NCBI GenBank assembly: GCA_000697665.1
Contig: KL197709.1
Coordinates: forward strand, 2,092,538-2,156,537
Direction of reading: 5' to 3'
DNA from: Jaapia argillacea MUCL 33604
Lineage: Eukaryota; Basidiomycota; Agaricomycetes; Jaapiales; Jaapiaceae
DNA: 64,000 nucleotides
Under the pieces are notes generated by a model. That model saw nothing but the letters and a program-made list of their open reading frames with translations. It was not told where the DNA came from and ran no database searches. Below are positions 49,785 to 60,944 of this stretch, one piece after another (the stretch's first letter is position 1; each line of letters opens with the position of its first letter). Made by a program: the position numbers and the translations under genes.

Positions 49785-50783
49785 TCATTGAGATGCAACT
49801 GTAGACTCGACATCCACCAGAAGTTCCTCCCAGATCTCATCCATGTAAAACATAGAAGACAAGTGTCCTCCCTCCTTCATCACCAACTTCGCATTACTCC
49901 CATATTTCTCCACCAACCACTCCGCCATCTTTGGCGACAACTGATCATCCGTCCCTCCCACAATCAACACCCGCTTCGACTTATGCTCCTCATCCGACTC
50001 CGACGGATTGAACCCCCAATCCGAATTCAACACATCCGCCATGCCCAAGAACCCTTCCCAAGATTTCGAGACACTAAAATTCATGATCGTAGCCCACGTT
50101 TTCGGAAACCGACCCGCTTCCAAACCCTCCTTCGCCCTCCATTCCTCAAACTTTGCCTTCTCAATGGGCTTCATCTTATCGATGAAGAAAGAGCGAAAGA
50201 ACTTTTCGGTTGATTCAACTGATTTGAGTTTGGGTCGAATGACGAGTTTCAAGAGATTGGGGATGAGTCTGAATGGGATGTATTGAGAGGGAGCGCCAAC
50301 GGAGATGTAGTCGGGCCATGTCAGGCCTTTAGCGTAGTCCTTGTGATAACGGAAAGGGGAGAATGTGGCCAATAAGAGGAGACCGACGATGTGGCGACCG
50401 AAGGGAAAGACGTCGTACGGTGCACCAAATACCATCTGAGCAGCGGCGGTTCCGAAGGACGCACCTGCTACAAAGATCCTCAGATTCGGGTCGTTAGGGT
50501 GGAGGTGCTGGAGGATAAAGGTCACATCAGAGATAAGACATGAGACGTATGGTGTCGAAGGAGGGACAGGGGAGGTGTTTCCCCATCCAGGGAGGGTCGG
50601 GGTGATGCAATGAACGCCTTTCTGAAGGAGGACGGGCGATTTACTACTGGCATCGCCCACGAAGAAAGCCCCGTGGAAGAAGAAAACTACGGTTGAACTC
50701 GAAGAGTCACCGTAGTCGGCATAGGCGAGGGTACGGCCCCCTTGTAGGGCGAGTAGTTTCTCGTTTGATTCTGGTGTTGCCAT
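49785..50783 (-). CDS. Alpha/beta hydrolase C (tandem array)
   Basis: A 332-codon intronless paralogue of B and D (about 85-90% identical by eye). Its nucleophile elbow differs: VAGASFGTAAAQMVFGAP instead of VAGGSFGTVPAQM, so one residue before the nucleophile Ser is Ala and the following helix starts AA. Ser, Asp (GGTDDQLSP) and His (EGGHLSSMF) remain. Other changes cluster in the cap region (VIRPKLKS, GLEAGRFPKTW), so substrate range may differ slightly. Confidence 0.93.
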   Translation of the reverse strand: MATPESNEKLLALQGGRTLAYADYGDSSSSTVVFFFHGAFFVGDASSKSPVLLQKGVHCITPTLPGWGNTSPVPPSTPYVSCLISDVTFILQHLHPNDPNLRIFVAGASFGTAAAQMVFGAPYDVFPFGRHIVGLLLLATFSPFRYHKDYAKGLTWPDYISVGAPSQYIPFRLIPNLLKLVIRPKLKSVESTEKFFRSFFIDKMKPIEKAKFEEWRAKEGLEAGRFPKTWATIMNFSVSKSWEGFLGMADVLNSDWGFNPSESDEEHKSKRVLIVGGTDDQLSPKMAEWLVEKYGSNAKLVMKEGGHLSSMFYMDEIWEELLVDVESTVASQ

Positions 50784-50943
50784 CTATATCTAGGGTGGGC
50801 AGGTATTAATGCGGTTCGCGATGGCAATAAGCAGCAAGCCTCCACGTTTTAAGGGCATCAAGGGCGCTGTCAGCACAGCGAAAATATCCTAGCCTAGAGA
50901 CCGGTAGCTTCACTGGCAGCTGCGGTTGCGACGAGATCTCCGG
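50784..50943. repeat. 5'-flank copy of the hydrolase unit (copy C)
   Basis: Same block as upstream of B and D, with some loss in the middle. It ends exactly at the target-site sequence ACGAGATCTCCGG, where the retroposon-like insertion begins. Confidence 0.72.
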
Positions 50944-51180
50944 ATTGCAGAGACCAGACGTTTCGAGAAGAGTTTTGGGGATGTCCGGGAGTAGATTTGT
51001 CCTTTCTCGGGGTGAGGGAGCCTTGAAGCTTATGCGGCTCATTGAAGGCTGTTGTTTAGATCGACGACTACAATTTTGGACATATGTAGATATATGACCC
51101 GCATGTACTATCCGACATATGGCTCGGCCACAACGGATAATAAAAGGATTTACAAACAAACAAACAAACGAGATCTCCGG
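50931..51180 (+). mobile_element. SINE-like or 5'-truncated LINE insertion with 13-bp target-site duplication
   Basis: A 224-bp segment (50944-51167) is bounded by a perfect 13-bp direct repeat, ACGAGATCTCCGG, at 50931-50943 and 51168-51180. The right end of the insert is an A-rich tail, TTTACAAA followed by repeats of CAAA, directly abutting the second copy of the repeat. Upstream of copy D the cognate site reads GCGACGAGATCTCGG without the insert. Target-site duplication plus a short simple-repeat tail is typical of target-primed retroposition (SINE or truncated LINE). No reverse-transcriptase frame is present. A weak B-box-like GATCGACGAC lies at about 51060; a pol III origin is not proven. 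Confidence 0.62.
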
Positions 51181-51370
51181 CCTGGGGAACCGTGACCGCA
51201 GAGAGCGCCATCGTGACGGCGAAAAACAGACCGCCAGCGATTCACCCTTTCATGGATACGTGCATCGATATCTCGCAGAGACGGGGAATTATCACCACCA
51301 GAAATTGAAAGTAACAGGTCTAATGCAAGTACCAAGATTGCGGCTCCCTCGACCCACACGTACACAAATA

Positions 51371-52369
51371 TCACTCAGGTGCAACTGTAGACTCGACATC
51401 CCCCAGAAGTTCCCCCCAGATCTCATCCATGTAAAACATAGAAGACAAGTGTCCTCCTTCCTTCATCACCAACTTCGCATTACTCCCATACCTCTCCACC
51501 AACCACTGTGCCATCGTCGGCGACAATTGATCATCCGTCCCTCCCACAATCAAAACCCGCCTCCTCTTATGTTCCTCATCCAACTCCGATGGATCGAAAC
51601 CCCAATCCGAATGCAACACATCCGCCATGCCCAAGAACCCTTCCCAGGATTTCGAGACACTAAAATTCATGATCGTCGCCCACTTCCTCTCAAACTGACC
51701 CTCTTCCAAACCCTGCTTCACCCTCCATTCCTCAAACTTTGCCTTCTCGCTGGGTTTCATCTTATCCATCATGAGAGAGCGAAAGAACCTTTCGGTTGAT
51801 TCGACCGACTTCAATTTGGGTTGAATGAAAAGTTTCAAGAGATTGGGGATGAGTTTGAGTGGGATGTACTGGGAGGGAGGGCCAACGGAGATGTAGTCGG
51901 GCCATGTCAGGCCTTTAGTGTAGTCCTCGTGATAATGGAAAGGGGAGAATGTGCCCAATAAGAGGAGACCGACGATGTGACGTCCGAGGGGGAGGACGTC
52001 GTATGGTGCACCAAATACCATCTGAGCAGGGACGGTCCCAAAGGACCCACCTGCTACGAAGATCCTCAGATTCGGGTCATTCGGGTGGAGGTGCTGGAGG
52101 ATAAATGTCACATCAGAGAGAAGACATGAGACGTAAGATGTCGAAGGAGGGACAGGGGAGGTGTTTCCCCATCCAGGGAGGGTCGGGGTGATGCAATGAA
52201 CGCCTTTCTGGAGGAGGATGGGTGATGTACGACTGGCATCGCCCACGAAGAATGCCCCGTGGAAGAAAATGATTACGGTTGAACTCGAAGAGTTACCATA
52301 GTCCGCGTAGGCGAGTGTACGGCCCCCTTGTAGAGCGAGTAATTTCTCGTTTGATTCTGGTGTTGCCAT
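51371..52369 (-). CDS. Alpha/beta hydrolase D (tandem array)
   Basis: A 332-codon intronless paralogue of B and C. Motifs: LQGGRTLAYADYGNS, IIFFHGAFFVGD, PTLPGWGNTSPVPPS, VAGGSFGTVPAQMVFGAP (Ser nucleophile), VGGTDDQLSPTM (Asp), KEGGHLSSMF (His). It mixes residues shared only with B (elbow GGSFGTVPAQ, QGLEEGQFERKW) and only with C (ASRTSP/ASSKSP region, EGGHLSSMFYMDEIW), a pattern that suggests either order of duplication or gene conversion. Confidence 0.93.
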   Translation of the reverse strand: MATPESNEKLLALQGGRTLAYADYGNSSSSTVIIFFHGAFFVGDASRTSPILLQKGVHCITPTLPGWGNTSPVPPSTSYVSCLLSDVTFILQHLHPNDPNLRIFVAGGSFGTVPAQMVFGAPYDVLPLGRHIVGLLLLGTFSPFHYHEDYTKGLTWPDYISVGPPSQYIPLKLIPNLLKLFIQPKLKSVESTERFFRSLMMDKMKPSEKAKFEEWRVKQGLEEGQFERKWATIMNFSVSKSWEGFLGMADVLHSDWGFDPSELDEEHKRRRVLIVGGTDDQLSPTMAQWLVERYGSNAKLVMKEGGHLSSMFYMDEIWGELLGDVESTVAPE

Positions 52370-53110
52370 CTGAGTCTATATCTGGGGTGGGCAGGTACGG
52401 TTGGCCACGGCGATAGCAAGCCTCCACATTTAAGGGCTTCAGGGGCCAGGCCGCAGCTGTCAGTGCTGCGGACAGATCCTAGGTTTCAATAGTTTCACTG
52501 ACAGCTGCGGTGGCGACGAGATCTCGGAATTCGAAGAGTGTATGTAGCGAGGATTGTAAGTCAAGTTATCTTGACTGCGGATGGGATGAGCTGTCACGCG
52601 TCACGGTCTACTTGAGGATTGTGATCGTCGCGGGACGAAGATCCACTCAAACTTAGCACTCGCTTTCACAACTTCGCGGGAGGGCGGGGGTCGATAGTGA
52701 GGTCGACCATAGCTGGGGTAAGGAGGAAAAGAACGGATGAGGACCTTGACCGTTTGTTTACCCTTTTGTATATTGCTAGAGGTTGAAAGTCCGATAGTCA
52801 ACCAGAAAACACACGAGAATAGGTTTTCATGTGAATTGGGCAATGTCGTCGTGGTCGCTTGAATTTGACGGACTCCTTCGGTCAAAATTCAGCGTCTTTG
52901 CTCTATCGTCGTAGGTGACAAGCAGGAAGAGAAGGATCGTCGCTCCCTTTGTGGAAACCTAGTTTCCTAAAATGGAAACATCAAATATGTTGGTGGTGGT
53001 TCTCCTTTCCCACGCCTCCAGCTCATGGATACCCACACCCTGGAGTCAACAAACAAAATACAGACCACAAAAATAAGATACAAAATTATACATTATTTAA
53101 AAACCCAACA
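52370..53110. other. Flank of hydrolase D and intergenic sequence
   Basis: The first 160 bp are the third copy of the hydrolase 5' flank. After that no gene is supported; a 94-codon minus-strand frame at 52601-52885 has no recognisable features. A TGACGCGT octamer (minus strand) lies at 52596-52603. The region ends in the 3' flank of the next oxidoreductase gene. Confidence 0.5.
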
Positions 53111-54940
53111 TCAAGAAGAGGGTTTCGATTCTCCCAACTTGGTGCCGCTCCTAAATTCCTCTCTCACCTCCCTCTCAAATTCCCCACAATCAACAACCCT
53201 CCCCTCTTTCCTACTCTTCTCCCCCGCAAAAACGCACAAATGACTCCCCACAACCTCTCCCACATCCGTACCTAACCTCCCCTGGTCCCCCGTCCTCACA
53301 GCCTCCACAAACGCTCTCATCAATCCCGCATCCCCTCCCCCATGACCACCCCCTTCATGCTTCGGTCGATGAATAGCAGAACGTCCAGTTCTGAAATCAG
53401 TCACAGTGAACGTATTCGAGTTGCCGACGATTTCGCCGTGGGTGAAGTGGAGACGGGTTTGTCGTTCGCAGATTAAGGAAGTATAGGCTACCATTGTGAA
53501 GGAAGCTGTTGTGCCGTTTGAGAATTCGATGTTTACGATCTAAGACGGATTGACTGGGTTAAAAGTGGCGTCAAGTTGAATGAGATGGGAAATGTTAACC
53601 TGATTATCGCAGACGTCGTTGTCAGATTCGTACACACATTTCCCATAAGGTCCTTTCTTGAGGGCTTCCGTCACGTTCTCGATATCGGGAATACCGTCCA
53701 CGATGGTCGACACAGGCCAATGGGTATTACCCCGCATCACTGCATCCAAGTATACTGCACAAAAAACGGTCGTTCAGCCAACGCCATTCGCTGCACAGAG
53801 AACGAACAAAAGCCAGTTGACATGAAAAAACATATGAGCACCCACATTTCTTGGCACTATATGCGCAGTCCCTTTCCATCGGGCACTCCAAACACTTTGT
53901 AGCTGTATAGGCTTCTTTCGGTTTAGCCGACTTGCGGAAATGTTGGAGGGAACCAAAGGAGGATATTCGGGTTGGTTTGGCAGGGGAGAACCAATAACAT
54001 AGTAGGTCGATGTCGCTGTATGCACGAGTAAGGACAACTGTTAATATTCGAAGTAGAGGATAATAAAGGGAAAGATAGCAAGAGAAGAATGGGACGTACT
54101 GACAACTCTTGGTCATTAGGGAAAACGAACTCTCCTTCTCTTTCGACCAATTCCCTCTAACATACGAATGGGCAAAGTGGTAATATCCCACCGGTTCCAC
54201 GTGAACCGCATTGACCAGCTCTCCCAATGTCCCTGACCGAATGACGTCTGTCACAGCCTTCGTGTATGGGGAATAACGCAACACTACGCAGTGTTGCAAG
54301 TTAAGTCTTCACAAGATATCTCTGAGACACGATCACCCACCATGACCCATCCCAAATATAATTCCCGCATCCTTCACAGCCTTCTCTATACTCAAACAGT
54401 CCCCTACACCAGTAGCCATCGGCTTCTCACACAGAATCGCATACCCCTGCTCTGCAAACTTCTCCACAACCTCTCTATGCATGGAATCCTGTACACAAAC
54501 CAGGACAGCATCAGCCAGTTTCTTCCCTATGGTCTTGATAGTTTCGGTGGAGGCGTCTAAGAGTTCTTGGTAGGTGCTAAAGACGAGGGTTGAATCGATC
54601 AAGTGAGACTTTGCAAATGAGGTTCGGCGAGCTGGGAGGGGTTCCGCGATGGCTACTACTTTGCAGGAGGAGGGATTGAGGAGAGCGTACTCTGCGTAGT
54701 TCTGGGTTGAATGGGGTCGTCATTTCAACGAAATGAAGATGTTGATAAGAAGGCTGAACGTACCGTGCCTCTTTGACCACATCCTATGACTGCAACAGTG
54801 ATGGTCGCCGAAGCCGATCCTGCAGATTCGAAAGCAGTCCCAGAGCTGGTGCCGTTGGACGACATCTTGGATTTCGGTGGAAAAGCAGGAGGAGGGTCTG
54901 AGGCTTTGGTTGAACGCCGAAAGAGGTTGCTTAGCGCCAT
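53111..54940 (-). CDS. Gfo/Idh/MocA family oxidoreductase with a Cys-rich insert
   Basis: An NAD(P)-dependent dehydrogenase-type protein, substrate unknown. After a Ser-rich N-terminus come the Rossmann motif ITVAVIGCGQRGT (intron after RGT), YAEYALLNPSSCKVVAIAEP, DAVLVCVQDSMHREVVEKFAEQGYAILCEKPMATG (with the EKP lysine) and [43 protein letters not shown] carries the catalytic-region His/Asp. Then a short Cys-rich stretch, KCLECPMERDCAYSAKK (CX2CX5C), precedes VYLDAVMRGNTHWPV. The C-terminal part has TASFTMVAYTSLICERQTRL and ends GESKPSS. About six exons; length about 480 residues, longer than the gene at 17 kb. The Cys set could bind a metal, but I know no proof for this family. Confidence 0.88.
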
Positions 54941-55264
54941 TGGGGTGTGTTAATATTGGAATCTATGCACAGCAGTGTGGTCAAGTGATATCCTGGAGAA
55001 GAAGGTAAGAACCAGACGCAGGGCAGGGAATTTGCAGAAGATGTGCTGACCGGAGGCAGATAAGCGGGGAGGAGGCGGTACACGACAACGGCAGACGTGT
55101 CGATTGCACACGTCCTGTAGAATATATGATTCTGCCATACAGAAACGGCCTCATGATCATGACCGTCCGCGAAGAAAATGAGGGGAATCAAGGAAACTGC
55201 ACCGTCGGCACAAGTATAAACACCGAAATAAATTCATCTTCCTTCAAATATTGCTGAGCGGCGC

Positions 55265-57006
55265 ATGCCTCGTCTCCTCCCTCGTCTTCTCGCCCGTCTA
55301 GCAGACTCACCACCCAAGTCTCCACAGACAAAACGTCTACCCCCAAAGAGCAAACGTCTTTCACTCTACGAACCTCCTTCATCCGACCCCATATCATATT
55401 CCTACCTACAGGAAGATAGAGCCAGTCCTCGAACCCAGTCGATTTTGGTCGACGAAGGGAATCCCATTATTCGTGCGAAGGAGTTAAAGAGACATAAGAG
55501 ATTACCCCCCAGAGTTCGGTTTACTAAATGGCCCACAAGGGACGTTGGAGGGGATGAGCCCAGGGAGATGAGTATGGAGCAGCGAGCTCGGTGGGCCAAT
55601 CCGTATTGTAATTCCCATTGCTATCCTCTATGGAACCCCCGCTCATGTGGCAGTAGTACGTATGCTGTCAAGTCCTCTACGACAATGCGTCTACACATCA
55701 CGACTACAGCCAGCAGGTTCGTTCCTCCAACCTCGATACTCATATTCTAAAACAGACACTCACCCAACCTCCAATAGACTTACTTATCCGCCTAGGACCT
55801 ATCAAAATGCCCCAATCACGCCACTCCCGCTCCGCCAAATCCATACGAACAACTCTCGTTCCGGACGGCCTTGAACACCCAAAGTTCAGAGCTCGACGAT
55901 ACGGAATAGCGAGATACGTGGTTTGCAACAAGGCGATATTTAACGAGGTAGTTTTCGAACAACGTGCGTACCCCATCTCCCCTGTGTCATACATGTCCTT
56001 GATGACGAAGACGAGATAATACTTACGAAATTTGCATCTGTAATTTACAGCTCTAAAACGTCGCCCCTCACCAAACCTCTCGATCCACACCCTTCTCACA
56101 GCCCAAGTCTCCCACCTCCTCCGCATCCGCATTCTCCAAGAACTCGAACTCCTTACAGCTCGCCTCGCCTGCCGACCCCTCACCTCCCTCTCACACCCAG
56201 TCATTCGAAGACTTACCCGAGCAGAATTCAAACAATTGCAGGAGGGCGATGGGAGTGGTTTAGCAGGAAGCGTTTTGGTGATCATTTGTCCACCCGTCAA
56301 CAAGGACAAGAAAACGGGCGAAAGGGTGAAGCCAAGTGATTCTGCGTTACCGGCCCCCGATATCCTTAATCAAGACGAGGCACAGCCCTCGCACGAAGGG
56401 CCTTTGATGCCTGTGTCTACCCTTCGTCCGACATCATCACTAGACGCGGAAAATGAAGTCACCGACGACCTCCCAGACCTCCTTCCTCACCCCCAAATCC
56501 CGTTATACAACTCCATCTCGCTGTTTCCGTTGGCAGCCCAGCGGGCCTCCTTGCATGAGAAGTTATGTAAGCTCCTGGAAGTCGAGAGGAACGCTAGATG
56601 GAGGGAACGAGGGACCTCCCCCTCGTCGAATAACGCCGAAGACGAGACATTGAACAGAGACGATGATACACCCCTAGAGAAATCCGCAACAAAGCATCCC
56701 CGAGTAAAAGGTGACCAAAAGCCATCCCATGCCTTTGTCGTCTATTCTACACCGGATACGTTATTACGAGCCGATACTGTCCCGTTGGCTATTGCACTTT
56801 GGAGGATGAGGATTTGGGAGGGCGAGGTTCCAAGCATTGATTGGGATGGCGTTGAAGAGAGGGGGTTCGATGGTGTTGGTGCTAATGTCAGTGGGATAGG
56901 GAGGGGAGGTTGGGAGGTTGAGGAAAAGGTGTCTACTTCGGGCCTGCCCTTGCATGCTGTTCCAGCTACCAGTCACTCAGTCACTCGTAGGATTCGAAGA
57001 CAGTAG
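55265..57006 (+). CDS. Conserved fungal protein of unknown function
   Basis: A spliced gene of about four exons that I do not recognise with certainty. The N-terminus (MPRLLPRLLARLADSPPKSP) is rich in Arg and Leu and lacks acids, as in mitochondrial presequences. The best-ordered part is WANPYLRMLSSPLRQCVYTSR joined by splicing to LQPADLLIRLGPIKMP, then a block with TTLVPDGLEHPKFRARRYGIARYVVCNKAIF. A helical Arg/Leu-rich region follows (LLRIRILQELELLTARL), then a Pro/Ser/Asp-rich, poorly ordered half with FVVYSTPDTLLRADTVPLAIALWRMRIWEGE near the end. The NPYLRMLSSPLRQC block looks like a conserved core. A mitochondrial location is only a guess from the N-terminus. Confidence 0.72.
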
Positions 57007-57155
57007 AATGTTGACCCGATCGTGGAGGACATCGATGTCAACATGCTTCAAGTTGTGGACACATTATATCTTAGTTTATCTGTTGGTTGTACATTCGTTC
57101 ATTCGAAGGGAGAGAACATCGATCATCGTCACTCAACCATGGACATACACTCTAC

Positions 57156-58127
<972 letters not shown>

Positions 58128-58312
58128 CTTGAATCAGAGTTCTTCGTAAAGTGTGCAGAAGCAAAGGGATGGATGGTGAGGGAAGTCAAGTCGCGTTGTT
58201 TGTGGCTGCAGATGACGCGTCGAGGAGGACAAGGCGACACGCGTTCTGCTTTCCTTTACCTCCATTGACCTCGAATTCCTGACTCTACCTGCTGCTTTTC
58301 GTTTATTCTTCC
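58128..58312. promoter_or_regulatory. Bidirectional PRE3/RPN12 promoter with TGACGCGT
   Basis: The 185 bp between two divergent proteasome genes contain TGACGCGT at 58213-58220 and a second ACGCGT in CGACACGCGTTCT at about 58240. The same octamer (other strand) stands in the PRE10/NUP82 promoter at 60850-60857. The yeast Rpn4 PACE element (GGTGGCAAA) is not seen. Confidence 0.5.
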
Positions 58313-59408
58313 ATGTCTTCCCAGCTAGCCAGTATCTACAGGGATCTGAAGAGAGCTTTCGAAGCTCGTCCTTCTGATCTCAAAAAGTGTGGTCAGCTAC
58401 TGGCAAAGCTAAAGGTACGTCTGTCCCCCTGTCCCTCATCGGCTTAAATGCTCACCCCCCGAGCTGATGGTAGGTTGGGTTAATAGAGGCTGGCTTACTG
58501 GTTCCCCAACCGGGCGCGAACTTGGACGACCTTGTCGTAGCCCGTGAGCCCTACCCCTGGCACTCTGAATGCGTACCAGTAGCTAACTTACATTTGGCGC
58601 ACAGGTGATATCTTGGAGATTGGGGCTTTCGCAAGCATACGAGCGAAAGATATCCCATCATTCGATCGATACTTTTCCCAACTCCAAACCTTCTACAACG
58701 ACTACGGGTTCGTATCCCCCCTTCCTCCTTCCCTCCCTCCCTCCCACTAACCCCACGACGTAGTTCATCACTCCCCCCTTCCCCCAACGAGTACCCAATC
58801 CGCGGACTCAACTTGATCCGTCTCCTAACCCAAAACCGTATAGCCGATTTCCACACAACACTTGAATCCCTCCCACTCCGCGCCGACTCCATCTCTTCCA
58901 ACCCCTACATCAGTCATCCCGTGAATTTGGAAAGGTGGCTGATGGAGGGGAGTTATAGTAAAGTCTGGAATGCGAGGGAGGAGGCGCCGAAGGAGGAGTA
59001 TAGATTTTTTGTGGACAGTTTGATGGGGACTATTAGGTGAGTTGGTGGTTTGATTTCGATGAGGTAGGGATATGGTATTGATTTCTTTGTGGTGTAGGAA
59101 TGAGATTGCTAGCTGTGAAGAAGCGGCATATGCAAGTTTACCACTCAAGGATGCCGCCACTCTTCTGTTCTTCACAACACAATCCGAGTTGTTAAAGTTC
59201 GCACAAGAGGTCGGTTCTGACTTACCGTGCTGGTCACTGTATCCGTGGTGAAGATCTGATGAATCCTTTCCAGCGCAAGTGGCAGGTCAACCTTGTGGCA
59301 GGCACGATTACGTTCACGAAGAAGGGCGAGGAAAGAGCAGAGATACCCAAAGAGAAGTTGATCTCCTCTTCGTTGGCTTATGCTAGAGAGCTCGAGATGA
59401 TCGTGTAG
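58313..59408 (+). CDS. RPN12: 26S proteasome regulatory subunit Rpn12
   Basis: Lid subunit of the 19S regulatory particle. [23 protein letters not shown] is the helical N-terminus. After introns come [55 protein letters not shown] and the CSN8/PSMD8-type block [57 protein letters not shown]. The protein ends in a winged-helix-like segment with [18 protein letters not shown] and a hydrophobic ELEMIV tail (stop TAG 59406-59408). Six exons, about 265 residues. It converges with PRE10, 197 bp apart. Confidence 0.95.
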
Positions 59409-59605
59409 TATCCTTTTACTGCTGGCACACTTTTGGGTCAACGACTTTCTCGTTCTTTTCGTCTCGTATCCGCTGGAGCAGGTTCCGGAGGGCTACCACC
59501 TTCCGTTTGGGTCACACTGATGTCACACGAACCGCAAAGCATACAACGTAGTCACCAGAGTCCATACGCATCAAGCCAAAAAACATCTGCGTCGTCCAAA
59601 ATCGA

Positions 59606-60758
59606 CTACTCGAAGTTCTCCAACGCTTCCTTTGCCTTGCGTTCAGCCTCTGCCAACAAATCCTCCGGAACGGGCACGAAGACACCTTTCGACTCATTTC
59701 CGATCCAAGACATCTCAAGTTCGAATTCTTTTTCTTTGGAGTCTTCGTGGACGGCGTAGATTCTAGGGGATGTCGTTAGTTGCAGTTCCGATGAAATGAG
59801 GAGACGAAGAGGTTTCAGAGTGAGATCCAAGGGATGGAACTTACATTCTGGCGGCTTCGGTCACGGCTTCTCTCGTCGACAGCTCAGCCAGCTTGAGTTT
59901 CTCCAACTCAGTCTTGGCGAGTTGTCGACCTTTACCGACTGCTGCTCCGTGGTATCCCTGGCGAAGAGTAGAGCAGTGAGCCCTTATCCAGCGAAAGAGA
60001 TGCTGACGCGACCAAATGGCCCAAGAAGCCGGAGGGGAGACGGTGCACTCACGTAGAATACGCCACTTGGTTCTACAACGTACAGAGCAGGGCCATCCTT
60101 GTCGACAGCACCTAAGATTGTGCTGATACCAAAGGGTCGAACAGAAGAGTATAGAGTGAATGCTTGGACGAAGAGTCCTACTCGGTCCACGATCGTCTAA
60201 TAGTATTTCAATGGGATTTGATATCCCGCGAGTAGCGAAAGACTGGGCACACCTTCAAAGGAGGAGGGGAGCGGTAGATATCACGGAAAGAAGCCGCCTC
60301 GTCTCTCGCTCTGTTGGCTATATGTCGGCCGTCTGCCATGAGACCTGCTGTCGCCTTTACATAGAACCATCAATATGTTATCACGACGAAGGGGTGATTT
60401 AGGGCAAGGGACGCACCAGACCAATATGTCGATCAACAGTTTGGATTCGTCTATTGGCGCCTGGTACGAGTAACTTGGAGTGCACGAGCTTCTCTACTGC
60501 GATGACTACGCCATCTTTGCATCGGAGACCGATTGCTGTTCTGAAATCCGTTTGCCGATCAGCGATATATCTAGGTCATACAGACCCGAGGCGTACCCTG
60601 AGTTCTCGACGGCTTTATTTGCGTATTCGACCTAATGGTTCAGAGTTAGATGAGATGTGAGTGCAAAGGAGAAGATGGTGGAGGCGAACCTGGAAGATGC
60701 GACCATCTGGAGAGTAGGTACTCGCTGAAAGATCGTAGCCTGTTCCGATGGATGTCAT
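59606..60758 (-). CDS. PRE10: 20S proteasome subunit alpha 7 (alpha type-3)
   Basis: Structural alpha subunit of the proteasome outer ring. The N-terminus [38 protein letters not shown] (read across an intron) is the signature of alpha 7/PSMA3, with the YDLS gate residues. Later parts are [72 protein letters not shown] and [21 protein letters not shown], ending with an acidic tail (ALENFE). Seven or so exons. Head to head with NUP82 (186 bp between starts). Confidence 0.95.
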
Positions 60759-60944
60759 ATCGTTTGAGCAGGGTAGAAGGAAACAGGGCTAGCCAGGGAT
60801 TTATGAAGAGAAGACGAAGGAACGCGCAAGCTAAAGGCTGCTAAAGGAAACGCGTCACTCTGCGACGTGAATCGTGACTTCGCGACTTGGGCTCCCCTGG
60901 TTTCCCTGTTGCAGCCCTTGTACTTATCTTGAACATCCTCGACG
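60759..60944. promoter_or_regulatory. Bidirectional PRE10/NUP82 promoter with TGACGCGT
   Basis: The 186 bp between the divergent starts contain ACGCGTCA at 60850-60857, that is TGACGCGT on the minus strand, 92 bp from the PRE10 ATG and 88 bp from the NUP82 ATG. A nearby CGACGTGAATCGTGAC carries further TGAC/GTGAC-like pieces. The match with the PRE3/RPN12 promoter suggests shared control. Confidence 0.5.

Noticed and set aside
49788-50213. Plus-strand frames opposite hydrolases B-D (for example 49788-50213 and 51119-51799)
   Set aside because: They mirror the conserved hydrolase sequence in antisense and recur only because the array is duplicated; no start context or domain supports them.
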